This document shows positions 8,349 to 17,399 of a stretch of 64,000 bases of DNA, in pieces. Below the pieces are notes generated by a model. That model was not told where the DNA came from, made no database searches, and worked only from the letters and a program-made list of their open reading frames with translations. Positions within the stretch are counted from its first letter, which is position 1. Each line of letters starts with the position of its first letter. The translations under genes were made by a program, and so were the position numbers. Origin of the DNA: Actinomadura_E scrupuli (lineage in GTDB: Bacteria; Actinomycetota; Actinomycetes; Streptosporangiales; Streptosporangiaceae); the NCBI RefSeq assembly GCF_050971785.1, contig NZ_JBPCCU010000002.1, forward strand, positions 930,001 to 994,000, in the 5' to 3' direction.

Positions 8349-10202
8349 ATGCCCATCTCCACGCGTGACGACCTGCGTAATGTCGCCATCGTCGCCCACG
8401 TCGACCATGGCAAGACCACCCTGGTCGACGCCATGCTCTGGCAGTCCGGCGCCTTCCGCGACAACGAGCACGTCGATGACCGCGTCATGGACTCCAACGA
8501 CCTGGAGCGTGAGAAGGGCATCACGATCCTCGCCAAGAACACCGCGGTCCAGCACGGTGGTCTGACGCTCAACATCATCGACACCCCCGGCCACGCCGAC
8601 TTCGGTGGCGAGGTCGAGCGGGGCCTGTCCATGGTGGACGGTGTCGTCCTGCTGGTCGACGCCTCGGAGGGACCGCTGCCGCAGACCCGGTTCGTGCTGC
8701 GCAAGGCGTTCGCCGCCAAGATGCCGGTCATCCTGGTCGTCAACAAGGTCGACCGGCCCGACGCGCGGATCGACGAGGTCGTCGACGAGACCTACGAGCT
8801 GTTCATGGACCTGGACGCGACCGAGGACCAGATCGACTTCCCGATCGTCTATGCCTCCTCGCGGGCCGGCCGGGCCAGCCTCAACAAGCCGGCGAACGGC
8901 GAGATGCCCGACAGCGATGACCTCGAGCCGCTGTTCGAGGTGATCAAGGAAACGATCCCCGCGCCGTCCTTCGACCCGGACGCACCGCTCCAGGCGCATG
9001 TCACCAACCTGGACGCCTCCAACTTCCTGGGCCGCATCGCGCTGTGCCGGGTGCACAACGGCACGATCAAGAAGGGCCAGCACGTCGCCTGGTGCAAGCA
9101 CGACGGCACCATCCAGCGCGTCAAGATCACTGAGCTGCTGATGACCGAGGCCCTCGAGCGCAAGCCCGCCGAGCAGGCCGGGCCCGGCGACATCATCGCG
9201 ATCGCCGGCATCCCGGACATCATGATCGGCGACACGCTCGCCGACGCGGAGGACCCGCGCCCGCTGCCGTTCATCACGGTCGACGAGCCGGCCATCTCGA
9301 TGCTCCTCGGCACCAACACCGGCCCGCTGGCCGGGCGCGAGAAGGGCACGAAGGTCACCGCCCGGCTGGTCAAGGACCGGCTGGACCGGGAGCTCATCGG
9401 TAACGTCTCGATCCGGGTGCTGCCCACCGAGCGTCCCGACCACTGGGAGGTGCAGGGCCGTGGCGAACTGGCACTGGCGATCCTGGTCGAGACGATGCGC
9501 CGGGAGGGCTACGAGCTGACGGTCGGCAAGCCCCAGGTGGTCACCAAGGAGATCGACGGCAAGCTCCACGAGCCGGTCGAACGGCTCACCGTGGACTGCC
9601 CCGAGGAGTACCTCGGGACGCTCACCCAGCTGATGGCCGTCCGCAAGGGCCGGATGGAGCAGATGACCAACCACGGTACGGGCTGGATCCGGATGGAGTT
9701 CCTGGTCCCGGCCCGCGGCCTGATCGGGTTCCGTACCGAGTTCCTCACCGAGACCCGTGGTACGGGCATCGCCCACCAGACCTTCGAGGGCTACGAGCCG
9801 TGGTTCGGCGAGCTGCGCACCCGGCCGACCGGTTCCCTGGTCTCCGACCGGACCGGCACCGCGACCGCGTACGCCATGATGAACCTGCAGGAACGCGGGA
9901 CCATGATGGTCGAGCCGTCCGCCGAGGTGTACGAGGGCATGATCGTCGGCGAGAACTCGCGCGCCGACGACATGGACGTCAACATCACCAAGGAGAAGCA
10001 GAAGACCAACGTGCGGTCCTCGACCGCCGAGAGCTTCGAGCGGCTGATCCCGCCGCGCGCGCTCAGCCTGGAGGCCGCGCTGGAGTTCGTGGCCGACGAC
10101 GAGTGCGTCGAGCTCACCCCGGCCGCCATCCGCCTGCGCAAGGTCGTGCTGGACGCCAAGGAGCGCGAGCGCACCCGCTCCCGTTCCAAGCGCGCCAACT
10201 AG
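8349..10202 (+). CDS. typA: ribosome-associated translational GTPase TypA/BipA
   Basis: 617 residues, the usual length of TypA. The G domain shows AHVDHGKTTL near residue 17, the switch II motif DTPGHADF, and NKVD for guanine recognition. Domain II, an EF-G-like domain III and domain V follow, with the TypA-typical segments QGRGELALAILVETMRREGYE and RGLIGFRTEFLTETRGTG each visible, and a basic C-terminus. TypA binds ribosomes and supports 50S assembly and growth under stress. ATG 8349 has an AAGGCGAG upstream. Transcription ends at a strong hairpin just after the stop. Confidence 0.97.
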   Translation: MPISTRDDLRNVAIVAHVDHGKTTLVDAMLWQSGAFRDNEHVDDRVMDSNDLEREKGITILAKNTAVQHGGLTLNIIDTPGHADFGGEVERGLSMVDGVVLLVDASEGPLPQTRFVLRKAFAAKMPVILVVNKVDRPDARIDEVVDETYELFMDLDATEDQIDFPIVYASSRAGRASLNKPANGEMPDSDDLEPLFEVIKETIPAPSFDPDAPLQAHVTNLDASNFLGRIALCRVHNGTIKKGQHVAWCKHDGTIQRVKITELLMTEALERKPAEQAGPGDIIAIAGIPDIMIGDTLADAEDPRPLPFITVDEPAISMLLGTNTGPLAGREKGTKVTARLVKDRLDRELIGNVSIRVLPTERPDHWEVQGRGELALAILVETMRREGYELTVGKPQVVTKEIDGKLHEPVERLTVDCPEEYLGTLTQLMAVRKGRMEQMTNHGTGWIRMEFLVPARGLIGFRTEFLTETRGTGIAHQTFEGYEPWFGELRTRPTGSLVSDRTGTATAYAMMNLQERGTMMVEPSAEVYEGMIVGENSRADDMDVNITKEKQKTNVRSSTAESFERLIPPRALSLEAALEFVADDECVELTPAAIRLRKVVLDAKERERTRSRSKRAN

Positions 10203-10235
10203 CCGGCGACCGCCATCCGGCCCGCGCCGGAACAC

Positions 10236-10274
10236 CGGAAGAGGGACCGTCCCGATGGGGCGGTCCCTCTTCCG
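10236..10274. terminator. bidirectional terminator between typA and the FHA gene
   Basis: A 14-bp perfect stem (10236-10249 with 10261-10274, arms CGGAAGAGGGACCG) with an 11-nt loop lies between two convergent genes. It can serve both strands. Confidence 0.8.
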
Positions 10275-10292
10275 TGCGCTGGCGAGCCGGGC

Positions 10293-11216
10293 TCAGCCGA
10301 GCTGGACGGTGCCGGTGACGTCGGCGGCCAGCCGCAACTGGTCGCCGTCGTTCAGCGGCGCCTCCACCCCGGGGGGCAGCCGCTGGCCGTTGACGAAGGT
10401 GCCGTTGGTGGAGCGTTCGTCGCGTACCCAGGCGGTACCGGACGGGTCGAGCCAGACCGTGGTGTGCCGTCGCGAGACGTTGTCGTACTGCGTGAAGGTC
10501 CCGGCGACCGGAGACTGGCCCACGTCACGGCCGAGCACCAGGTGCTGGCCGACGGAGATCTTCAGCTCGGCGGACGGGAACAGCAGCCGCAGCACGGCCG
10601 GGGTGGCCCGTAGCGGGCGCAGGCACACGTTGCACTGGGCCGCCCCCGGATCGGTCAGCACGGCCTCGCAGTGCGGGCACATGAAGGCCGTGCTGTCGAC
10701 CACCGCGGGCCGCTGGGGCTGCTGGCGCGCCTCCGGCGGGATCAGGGTCTCCTCGCGCCGCGGCGGGGTCTGCGGGGTGACCGGCGGCCGCACGGGTGGC
10801 GGCGGATGCGGATGCGCGGAGTCCTGCGGGCGCTGCACCTGGGGTTCGTACGGTGCTCCCTGCGGGCCGCGCGGTCCCGGATTCGGCTCGTACGGCGCCT
10901 GCTGAGGCTGCTGCGCGCCGTACGGGTCCGGTGCCGCGTACGGGTCGGGCGCGGGGTACGGGTCGCGGGCCGGCGCCGCGTACGGGTCCGGCGCGGGCTG
11001 CTCGTACGGATCCTGCGGGGGCGGCTCAGACGGCTCCGCCGGCCGGGCGGGCGGTACCGGCTGCGCGGCGGGCTGTTGCTGCTGGCCCTGCTGGCGCCGC
11101 CGCTCCTCTTCCCTGGTGGGCGGATTGCGGCGCCCCACGCGGGCCAGGTTGGCCCCGCAGGTCAGGCAGATGAGATCGCCGGGCTGGAACGGCGTGTGGC
11201 AGGTGGGGCAGTTCAT
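10293..11216 (-). CDS. zinc-ribbon and FHA-domain phosphothreonine-binding protein
   Basis: About 307 residues. The N-terminus is a zinc ribbon (CPTC ... CLTC), followed by a Pro/Gln-rich linker with repeated DPYA-type units, a second CPHC ... CNVC ribbon at about 185-205, and a C-terminal FHA domain with GRD, VSRRH and STNGTFVNG motifs. FHA domains bind phosphothreonine peptides, so the Ser/Thr kinase four genes upstream in the same operon is the obvious partner. ATG 11216 gives an ATGA overlap with the radical SAM stop; ATG 11222 is an alternative start two codons earlier. It is the last gene of the operon and ends before the shared hairpin. Confidence 0.87.
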   Translation of the reverse strand: MNCPTCHTPFQPGDLICLTCGANLARVGRRNPPTREEERRRQQGQQQQPAAQPVPPARPAEPSEPPPQDPYEQPAPDPYAAPARDPYPAPDPYAAPDPYGAQQPQQAPYEPNPGPRGPQGAPYEPQVQRPQDSAHPHPPPPVRPPVTPQTPPRREETLIPPEARQQPQRPAVVDSTAFMCPHCEAVLTDPGAAQCNVCLRPLRATPAVLRLLFPSAELKISVGQHLVLGRDVGQSPVAGTFTQYDNVSRRHTTVWLDPSGTAWVRDERSTNGTFVNGQRLPPGVEAPLNDGDQLRLAADVTGTVQLG

Positions 11217-11881
11217 CGCCATGACACTTCCCCCGCGTGCACCCCGGCACGTTCGAGTGCCGAACTCAGCTGATCCATCTCACCCCGGCGCGGTATCCCG
11301 ATGTAGTACACCCGCCGCCCCTCCGGCCCGTCGTTCACGCTCACCTGCATGCGTCTGTCGTGTTCCGGCGATGCCGCAACGCCGGATCGGATGTCGTACC
11401 GCTCATGCCCCAGATCGCTGAGCGGCACGAGGCGCTGGTTGGACGACCCACGCAGTGGTGAGCCGTCGTTGCGCCCGTCGACGTAGGGCCCCGCAACCAC
11501 AGCGTCGCACAAGTCGAGGATGCCTCGCGACTCGTCGGCCCGCGACAGACGCGAGTAGGAGTATCCCGAGAAGATCAGAATGTCCACCGGCTCGTCGCCC
11601 CGCCACTCGTGCACCCCCAGGAGCAGCTCGGTGAGCGCGGCGGGCTGCTGGAACGGCTCACCACCGGAGATCGTGATCCCGTCGACCGGCCCGGACAGCG
11701 ACCTCAGCCAGCCGAGAACCGCCTCGACCGGAGTCTCCGTCCGCGGGTCCGCCGCCCACGTGTCGCGGGACAGGCAGCCGTCACAGCCGATCGTGCAGCC
11801 CTGGGTCCAGATACCGGCCCGGGTCCCCGGTCCCAGCGTGGTGACCGGATAGTGGGCCTTGCTGAGCAGCAGGGACGTCAT
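11213..11881 (-). CDS. small radical SAM protein, NrdG/activase-like
   Basis: 222 residues. A CX3CX2C cluster (CTIGCDGC) lies near residue 30 in the context GIWTQGC, and ISGGEPF is the SAM-binding GGE motif near 75. This matches the short activase branch of radical SAM enzymes (NrdG-like), which ligate one 4Fe-4S cluster and make a 5'-deoxyadenosyl radical. No class III ribonucleotide reductase or other glycyl-radical partner is seen in the window. ATG 11881 overlaps the upstream AAA+ stop as ATGA; the open frame further left is a shadow. What it modifies is unknown; a component of the same operon is a reasonable guess. Confidence 0.85.
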   Translation of the reverse strand: MTSLLLSKAHYPVTTLGPGTRAGIWTQGCTIGCDGCLSRDTWAADPRTETPVEAVLGWLRSLSGPVDGITISGGEPFQQPAALTELLLGVHEWRGDEPVDILIFSGYSYSRLSRADESRGILDLCDAVVAGPYVDGRNDGSPLRGSSNQRLVPLSDLGHERYDIRSGVAASPEHDRRMQVSVNDGPEGRRVYYIGIPRRGEMDQLSSALERAGVHAGEVSWR

Positions 11882-13794
11882 TGCACGGCCAGTTCGACGA
11901 TGCTGCCCTCTCGCTGGATGCCCGCCACGGTCACGCGATCGCCCGGGGTGAGCTCGCGGTCGAACAACGCGCGGGCGAGCGGGTTGACGAAGTAGGCCTC
12001 CAGTGCCATGCCGATGCCGCGGCCGCCCTTGTCCAGCTCGCCGGTGCACCACTCGCGGAGCGTCTGCAGCACCTCGGACTTCAGGGCCAGGGTCAGCCGG
12101 TGCTCGTCGGTGACCCGCCGGCAGATGTTGGCCAGTTGCATGTCGAAGATGGAGTTGGCCGCGTCGGTGCCGATGAAGTTGAAGACCACGATGTTGTCGC
12201 CGAACCGGTTGAGCAGTTCGGGCCGGTTGAGCACCGTGGTGAAGTGGTCGGAGATCGCGGCCTTGATCCGGCTCTCGATCTCCTCGTAGGCCATGCCGGG
12301 CGCGATGTTCTGTACCCGGCCGGTGGTCCCCGGGCCGCCGTCCAGCCGGGTCATGCCGGCCGGCGACGCCCCGTCCACCAACATGCCGAGGTTCGAGGTG
12401 AAGATGAGGATCGACTCGGAGAAGTGCACGGTGTTGCCGCGTCCGTCGGTGAGCCGGCCGTCCTCCAGGATCTGCAGGAACTTGTCGAGAATCCGTGGAT
12501 GGGCCTTCTCGATCTCGTCGAAGAGGATCACCCGGAAGGGGTCCTCGCGGACCGCGTTGGTGAGTTCCCCGCCCGCCTCGTGTCCCACGTAGCCGGGGGG
12601 TGACCCGATCAGCCGGTCGCCCGCGTGCTCGGCGGAGAACTCGCTCATGTCGAAGCGCAGGTACGCCGACTCGTCGCCGAAGACCAGTGAGGTGATCGCC
12701 TTGGCCAGCTCGGTCTTGCCGGTGCCGGTCGGCCCGGCGAAGAACAGCACCCCGCGGGGACGGCTGCCGGAGCGGGTGGCCTGGGCACCGGACAGCCCGA
12801 GGACGGCGCGCTTGAGGATGTCGAGGGTCTTGGTGACCGCCTGCGGCTGGCCCAGGACCCGCTCGGGCACCCGCTTCTCACCCTCCAGCACCCGCTTGCG
12901 CAGATGCCCCCGGCTCCACGGGTTGTCGAGCACACCCAGCTTGTAGGTCCGGACGGCGTCCGGTAGGTCGGCCAGCCCGACGCCGCGCTCCTTGGCCAGC
13001 CGGGTCACCTCGATCATGCTCTGCAGGGTCAGCCCGTCGGCCTGCTCGGCGAACGCGCCACAGGCCTCCGCGGCGATCGGGTCGGCCGAGACGTCGGCGA
13101 CGCCGAAGGCCCTGGCCAGCAGCCGGGCGGTCTCCTGCCGGTCGCCCAGGTGCGGCCGCGGGATGGCGATCTCCCGGATGTTGTCGTTGCCGGTGGCCAG
13201 CCAGGCGGGCAGGTCGCCGGGGCGCTCGACCAGCCAGATCACCGGGTTGTAGAGCGGTTTGGGCCGTACGCCCTCGACCCACACCGGCCCGGCGGTCCGG
13301 GACAGCTTCTCGCAGAACCGGAAGAAGTCCCGCTCGGCGGGCTCCAGCTCGGTGGCCGAGTGGGCGATCCGGGAGGCGTTGTCCAGGATGAACGCGGCCC
13401 GTACGTTCTCGTCCGGCCGGACGACGGCCGTCAGGTGCTTGGCCAGGGCCTCCAGGGACGGCTTCTCACCGGCCTTCAGCTTCCCGACCAGCCGCTCGGC
13501 GGCGGCCGCGGCGGCGTCACCGATCTCGTCGTCGGTGTCGGGCAGCACCCGCAGCCCGTCCACCGGGTCGTAGACCAGCAGGCAGGCATAGCCGCTGGAC
13601 TGCAGCGCCTCCCAGAGCAGGTCGTGCAGCGGCAGCAGCCGTGCGGCGCCGTACTCGTCCGCGGGCAGCAGGAAGGTGTCGTACAGGTTGCCGGACAGGA
13701 TGTACTGCGAGTGCACCGACAGGGTGGCGTCGAGCTCCCGGACGAACGCCGGCCAGCCGCTCAGCTGTCCGCCCAACGTGGAACCAGTGCTCAA
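11878..13794 (-). CDS. ClpB/ClpA-like AAA+ ATPase with degenerate N-terminal half
   Basis: 638 residues. The C-terminal half is a ClpA/ClpB D2-type AAA+ module: Walker A GPTGTGKTEL near 353, SPPGYVGHEAGG pore-loop segment, Walker B VILFDEIEKAH near 419, ILEDGRLTD, sensor TSNLG, and a ClpB D2-small-like C-terminus. The first 300 residues resemble an AAA fold without a clear Walker A, with an ILSGNLYDTF opening and an IPRPHLGDRQE segment. No ClpP-binding loop is obvious. The start is TTG 13794, within a TTGA overlap with the upstream stop. It likely remodels a protein substrate, presumably one tied to this operon's kinase and FHA protein. Confidence 0.88.
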   Translation of the reverse strand: MSTGSTLGGQLSGWPAFVRELDATLSVHSQYILSGNLYDTFLLPADEYGAARLLPLHDLLWEALQSSGYACLLVYDPVDGLRVLPDTDDEIGDAAAAAAERLVGKLKAGEKPSLEALAKHLTAVVRPDENVRAAFILDNASRIAHSATELEPAERDFFRFCEKLSRTAGPVWVEGVRPKPLYNPVIWLVERPGDLPAWLATGNDNIREIAIPRPHLGDRQETARLLARAFGVADVSADPIAAEACGAFAEQADGLTLQSMIEVTRLAKERGVGLADLPDAVRTYKLGVLDNPWSRGHLRKRVLEGEKRVPERVLGQPQAVTKTLDILKRAVLGLSGAQATRSGSRPRGVLFFAGPTGTGKTELAKAITSLVFGDESAYLRFDMSEFSAEHAGDRLIGSPPGYVGHEAGGELTNAVREDPFRVILFDEIEKAHPRILDKFLQILEDGRLTDGRGNTVHFSESILIFTSNLGMLVDGASPAGMTRLDGGPGTTGRVQNIAPGMAYEEIESRIKAAISDHFTTVLNRPELLNRFGDNIVVFNFIGTDAANSIFDMQLANICRRVTDEHRLTLALKSEVLQTLREWCTGELDKGGRGIGMALEAYFVNPLARALFDRELTPGDRVTVAGIQREGSIVELAVQ

Positions 13795-14990
13795 TGTCCC
13801 CGCTCCTGCCGTAGTTCTCGTTCCTGTGGCTTCGCCCGGGCTCTAGTGTGCCGTGCTTCGGGCGCCACCGGCAGTTGCCGCTCGCCGGGATCGAGGCGCC
13901 AGCGCACCTCGGAGTGGATCCCGGAGCCGGCCATCCGGGCCCGGGCCGCCTCGAACGCCGCGCACCACTCCTGTTCGCGCTCGACGTCGATCCGGCGTTC
14001 CTCCTCGCTGCGCGGCGGCCGGGTCCGTACCAGGGCGGCCCGGAGCGTCGCGGGTGAGGATGTTCCCGCGGCGCCCTCCGCCGGGGCGTCCGCGTGCTCC
14101 ACCCGCATCCGGACGGCGTGCTGGGGCCAGCCGTCCCGGGTGAGGGTGACGGTGCCGTCCCGCGCGGTCAGCGTCTCGAAGCCCTCGTCGACCTCGTAGC
14201 CGAGCTCACCGAAGGCCGTGGCGATGGAGTCGAGCAGGTAGCGTCGTTCGTCCTCGGCCTGCGCCGCCGCCTCCTCCTCGGCCGCCGCCCTCGCCGCCTC
14301 CGCGCGGCGTTCCGCGGTCCGCTGGTTGGCGGCCTGCACCCGGATGCGTACCTCGGTGAGCAGCCCTTCGACCTCCCCGGCGGTGCGCGCCGTCGCCAGT
14401 TGCGCGGCCGCCTCGCCGACCCCGCTGATCTCCATCTCCGTCGCGTCGGGCAGCAGCCGCGCCACCACCCTGGCCAGCGTCTCCTGGGCGGACGCGCGCG
14501 CCTCGGGACGTTCGGCGGGAAGGGGCACCGTGGCCTGCGTCTCCGGCTTGTCGATGCCCGTGACCAGGCCCGCGGCCGGAAGGTCGAAGACCCGGCCGGC
14601 CACCGAGGCGGCGATCTCTTCCGAGATCCGCCGCTCGGCCGTGTCGAGAGTGGCGCCCGCGGCCGCGCACCACTCGGTCAGTTCACCGACGGGCTGGCCG
14701 GTCGGCACCAGCGGGTCGGGCAGGGTGATGTCGGCGCCGTGCCGCTCTCGGGCATCGGCGAGCACCGCGATGCGGGCGTTGCGGTCGATGACCTCCAGGA
14801 GGGCGCGATGGTATTCGCGGGTCTCCTCGAGGGCCGCCGCCCTGGCCTCGCTTCTCGCCTCCGTCAGCGCGGCGAGGGCCTCCGCCCCGTGCCCCGCTGC
14901 CCCGGCGGCGGCTCCGAGCGCCCGGTTCAGGCCCAGGCTGAGCACCACGGCCGCGTCCAGCGCGATGTCGGCCTCCACGCCACTGCTCAC
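13791..14990 (-). CDS. coiled-coil protein of unknown function
   Basis: 399 residues, Ala/Glu/Arg-rich. A long helical region at about 230-280 (RTAERRAEAARAAAEEEAAA) predicts a coiled coil, followed by a small alpha/beta part with a GYEVDEGFETL strand and a basic C-terminus. I do not recognise a family and see no membrane segment or catalytic motif. GTG 14990 forms a GTGA overlap with the kinase stop, and its own stop overlaps the TTG of the AAA+ gene, so all three should be made together. A scaffold or adaptor between kinase and AAA+ ATPase is only an inference from position. Confidence 0.8.
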   Translation of the reverse strand: MSSGVEADIALDAAVVLSLGLNRALGAAAGAAGHGAEALAALTEARSEARAAALEETREYHRALLEVIDRNARIAVLADARERHGADITLPDPLVPTGQPVGELTEWCAAAGATLDTAERRISEEIAASVAGRVFDLPAAGLVTGIDKPETQATVPLPAERPEARASAQETLARVVARLLPDATEMEISGVGEAAAQLATARTAGEVEGLLTEVRIRVQAANQRTAERRAEAARAAAEEEAAAQAEDERRYLLDSIATAFGELGYEVDEGFETLTARDGTVTLTRDGWPQHAVRMRVEHADAPAEGAAGTSSPATLRAALVRTRPPRSEEERRIDVEREQEWCAAFEAARARMAGSGIHSEVRWRLDPGERQLPVAPEARHTRARAKPQERELRQERGH

Positions 14991-17389
14991 AGCATCTCCT
15001 TGGCCTCTTGGTGCTCGGCCTGCTCGTGTGCCGACCGCCACCGATGCAGCCGGACGCCGGCGCCGATCGCGTGTGCCACCGGCACCGCGACCAGGACCAG
15101 TATCCACAGCAGCCAGATGATGGCGGCCACCGCGGCGAACACCACGAGCAGGAGCAGCACCGGAAGTATCCCGGCGATCATGAGGAAGCCGCAGCCGCGC
15201 GTTCCCCGGCGCCGCGCGGTGCCGGACACGGCCTTGGAGGCGCTGGAGAGCCCGCGGCCGCCCGCGCCGAGCAGTCGCGACAGCCAGGCCCACGGGCCGA
15301 GCGGGAGGTAGTCCCCGCCCTGCCGCCGGGCGACCGTCACCTCGCACGCGCACTGCACCAGCCAGGCGAGCACCGAGAGCGCCAGCAGGAACCCGACCGG
15401 CACGGTCGAGGAGCGCTGGACCCCGCCGACGGAGCTGGTCCCGTCCCCCCGCCCGCCGAAGAGCTGGCCGATCAGCAGGCTTCCGCCGACCCAGATCAGC
15501 AGCAGCGGCAGCGACCACAGCACCGCGCGGACGGTGGCCCGGCCGCGCCCCGCCAGCCGCGCCCGCTCCTTCTCCTGCCAGAGCCGCGCCCGGTCCGCCG
15601 CCTGCAGTTCCGCCGCGCGCCGCCCGCGCCCGAGGGCCTCGGCCTCCGCCACGGCGTCCGGTACGACCCGTACGACCGCCAGCAACCGCAACGGGTCGTC
15701 ACCCGCTCCGTCGGCCAGCCAGCCGAACCACGCGACCCCGTCCGGCCCCTGCGGCACGGAGGCGCGGGCGCGGGCGGCGGACTGCGCGAGCGCCGAGGCG
15801 GACTCGGCAGGACGGGCGGCCAGCGCGAGCAGGCTCAGCAGCACCACGGGCGGGTCGTCCAGCGGGCTCGGCGCGTCGGGCAGCCGCCCGGCTGTCGCGG
15901 GCGGCACGTGGCCGCGCAACCAGCCGCTGAGCTGGTTCCAGGCGGCGACCCGTCCCTGCCAGCGGACGTCGACCTCCTCCAGGTCGGCGCCGCCGTCGAA
16001 GCCGGCCAGCACCGGAAGCAGCCGGTGCTCCCAGAGCGCCCGGCCGAGCAGGCAGGCGGTCCGATGGTCCGGATGGCCCGGGTCGGTGCTGAGCGCGGCC
16101 AGCCCGGGAAGGTCGGCGGAGGTCATGCGGCGGCCCAGATAGTGCGGCGGCAGGCCCGGGTCCAGCCAGCGGATCAGGTGCAGCAGCTTCACGTCCGGCG
16201 GCAACGGCCCGCTCAGGTAGCGGTCGATGAGTTCGATCCGGCCGTCGTCGACGTCGTGGCCGCCGGGCAGCGCGCCGAGCCAGTCCCGCAGCGCGCGCCA
16301 GGCCTCGCCGGCCTCGCCGCGGGAGAAGAAGTAGCGGGCTCCGGTGTCCCAGTTCTCGACCAGGGCCCGGGCCAGCTCACCACGGTCGCCGAACCGCCTG
16401 CCGTGGAACGGCAGGCCCGGGCCGGTGGCCGGCGCGGCCGGGGCGGTGGGGAGGTCCTCGGCGACCGGGGGGCTGGCGCCGCCGCGCCAGGCGGTGACCT
16501 CGTCGGCGCCCCAGCGCCGTCGCGGGTCGCGGGTCAGCAGTCCCTGGCAGAGCAACCGCAACCGGGGGTCGGCGAGGTCGTCGTTGTCGATGGGCCTGGT
16601 GGCCAGATGGTCGACGACCGCGGTCTCGCTCATGCCCAGGAACGGCGGCCGCCCGGTGAGCAGCTCCCGCACGATCATGCCGAGCGACCACCAGTCGCGG
16701 GCGGGGGAGACCTGGCCGGACAGGGACTCCGGCGCCGCGTAGGCGAGCGTCCGCGAGGAGGAGGCGAACACCACGCTCTGCTCGATGGCCTTGCTGAGCC
16801 CGAAGTCGGTGATGACCAGCCGCAGCGGGTTCGCCGCCGCGACCAGCACGTTCTCGAGCTTGAGGTCGCGGTGCACGATCCCGGCCCGGTGGAGACGGTC
16901 CAGACCTGCGGCCAGCTGGACGACTATCTCGGTGACCAGGGCCGGGTCGAGGCTCGGGCGGTCCGGCGGGACCAGCGCGCGGAGGTTGCCGGCCGGGTGG
17001 TACTCGATGACCTCGTAGTCCCGGTCGTCGGCATGCCCGGTCTCCAGGATCCGCACCACGTGCGGGGACTCGAGGGCGGGCAGCTTCTGCCAGACCTCCC
17101 GATCGGCGCCGTAGCCGCGACGGAAGATCTTGACGACGTAGGTGGTGCCGCCGCCGTCCGCCACCAGGAGCAGATCGGACTCCGCACCCTGCACCGGGAG
17201 CTCGCCGACCACGCTGAACCGCCGGGCGAGCACTTCCGGCAGCCGGACGAGGGACGCGCCGGGCCGTGGCGGCGGCACCTGGCCGCCGGCGTCGCGGCGC
17301 GTCTGGCCCGGGGGCCCCGCCGCCCGGTCGGCGTGCGTGGTCCCGGGGTCCCGCCGGGTCCGCCCCGCGGGGTCTTCGAACTCGGCCAC
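14987..17389 (-). CDS. membrane-bound Ser/Thr protein kinase
   Basis: 800 residues. A Hanks-type kinase domain spans about 50-320: VVKIF contains the ATP-binding Lys, HRDLKLEN the catalytic loop near 172, DFGLSK the metal site near 195, and an APES segment the activation-loop end. The glycine-rich loop is poorly conserved. The middle (about 330-640) is a helical region of unknown type. The last 170 residues hold at least three or four transmembrane helices, so the kinase faces the cytoplasm with a C-terminal membrane anchor, unlike PknB-type single-pass kinases. GTG 17389 is the start, 10 bp after the DUF4282 stop. It probably phosphorylates a ligand for the FHA protein of the same operon. 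Confidence 0.9.
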   Translation of the reverse strand: MAEFEDPAGRTRRDPGTTHADRAAGPPGQTRRDAGGQVPPPRPGASLVRLPEVLARRFSVVGELPVQGAESDLLLVADGGGTTYVVKIFRRGYGADREVWQKLPALESPHVVRILETGHADDRDYEVIEYHPAGNLRALVPPDRPSLDPALVTEIVVQLAAGLDRLHRAGIVHRDLKLENVLVAAANPLRLVITDFGLSKAIEQSVVFASSSRTLAYAAPESLSGQVSPARDWWSLGMIVRELLTGRPPFLGMSETAVVDHLATRPIDNDDLADPRLRLLCQGLLTRDPRRRWGADEVTAWRGGASPPVAEDLPTAPAAPATGPGLPFHGRRFGDRGELARALVENWDTGARYFFSRGEAGEAWRALRDWLGALPGGHDVDDGRIELIDRYLSGPLPPDVKLLHLIRWLDPGLPPHYLGRRMTSADLPGLAALSTDPGHPDHRTACLLGRALWEHRLLPVLAGFDGGADLEEVDVRWQGRVAAWNQLSGWLRGHVPPATAGRLPDAPSPLDDPPVVLLSLLALAARPAESASALAQSAARARASVPQGPDGVAWFGWLADGAGDDPLRLLAVVRVVPDAVAEAEALGRGRRAAELQAADRARLWQEKERARLAGRGRATVRAVLWSLPLLLIWVGGSLLIGQLFGGRGDGTSSVGGVQRSSTVPVGFLLALSVLAWLVQCACEVTVARRQGGDYLPLGPWAWLSRLLGAGGRGLSSASKAVSGTARRRGTRGCGFLMIAGILPVLLLLVVFAAVAAIIWLLWILVLVAVPVAHAIGAGVRLHRWRSAHEQAEHQEAKEML

Positions 17390-17399
17390 TACTCCCGCC

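Noticed and set aside
8304..10235. Long minus-strand frame opposite typA
   Set aside because: typA is unmistakable on the plus strand; the antisense product has no recognisable feature.
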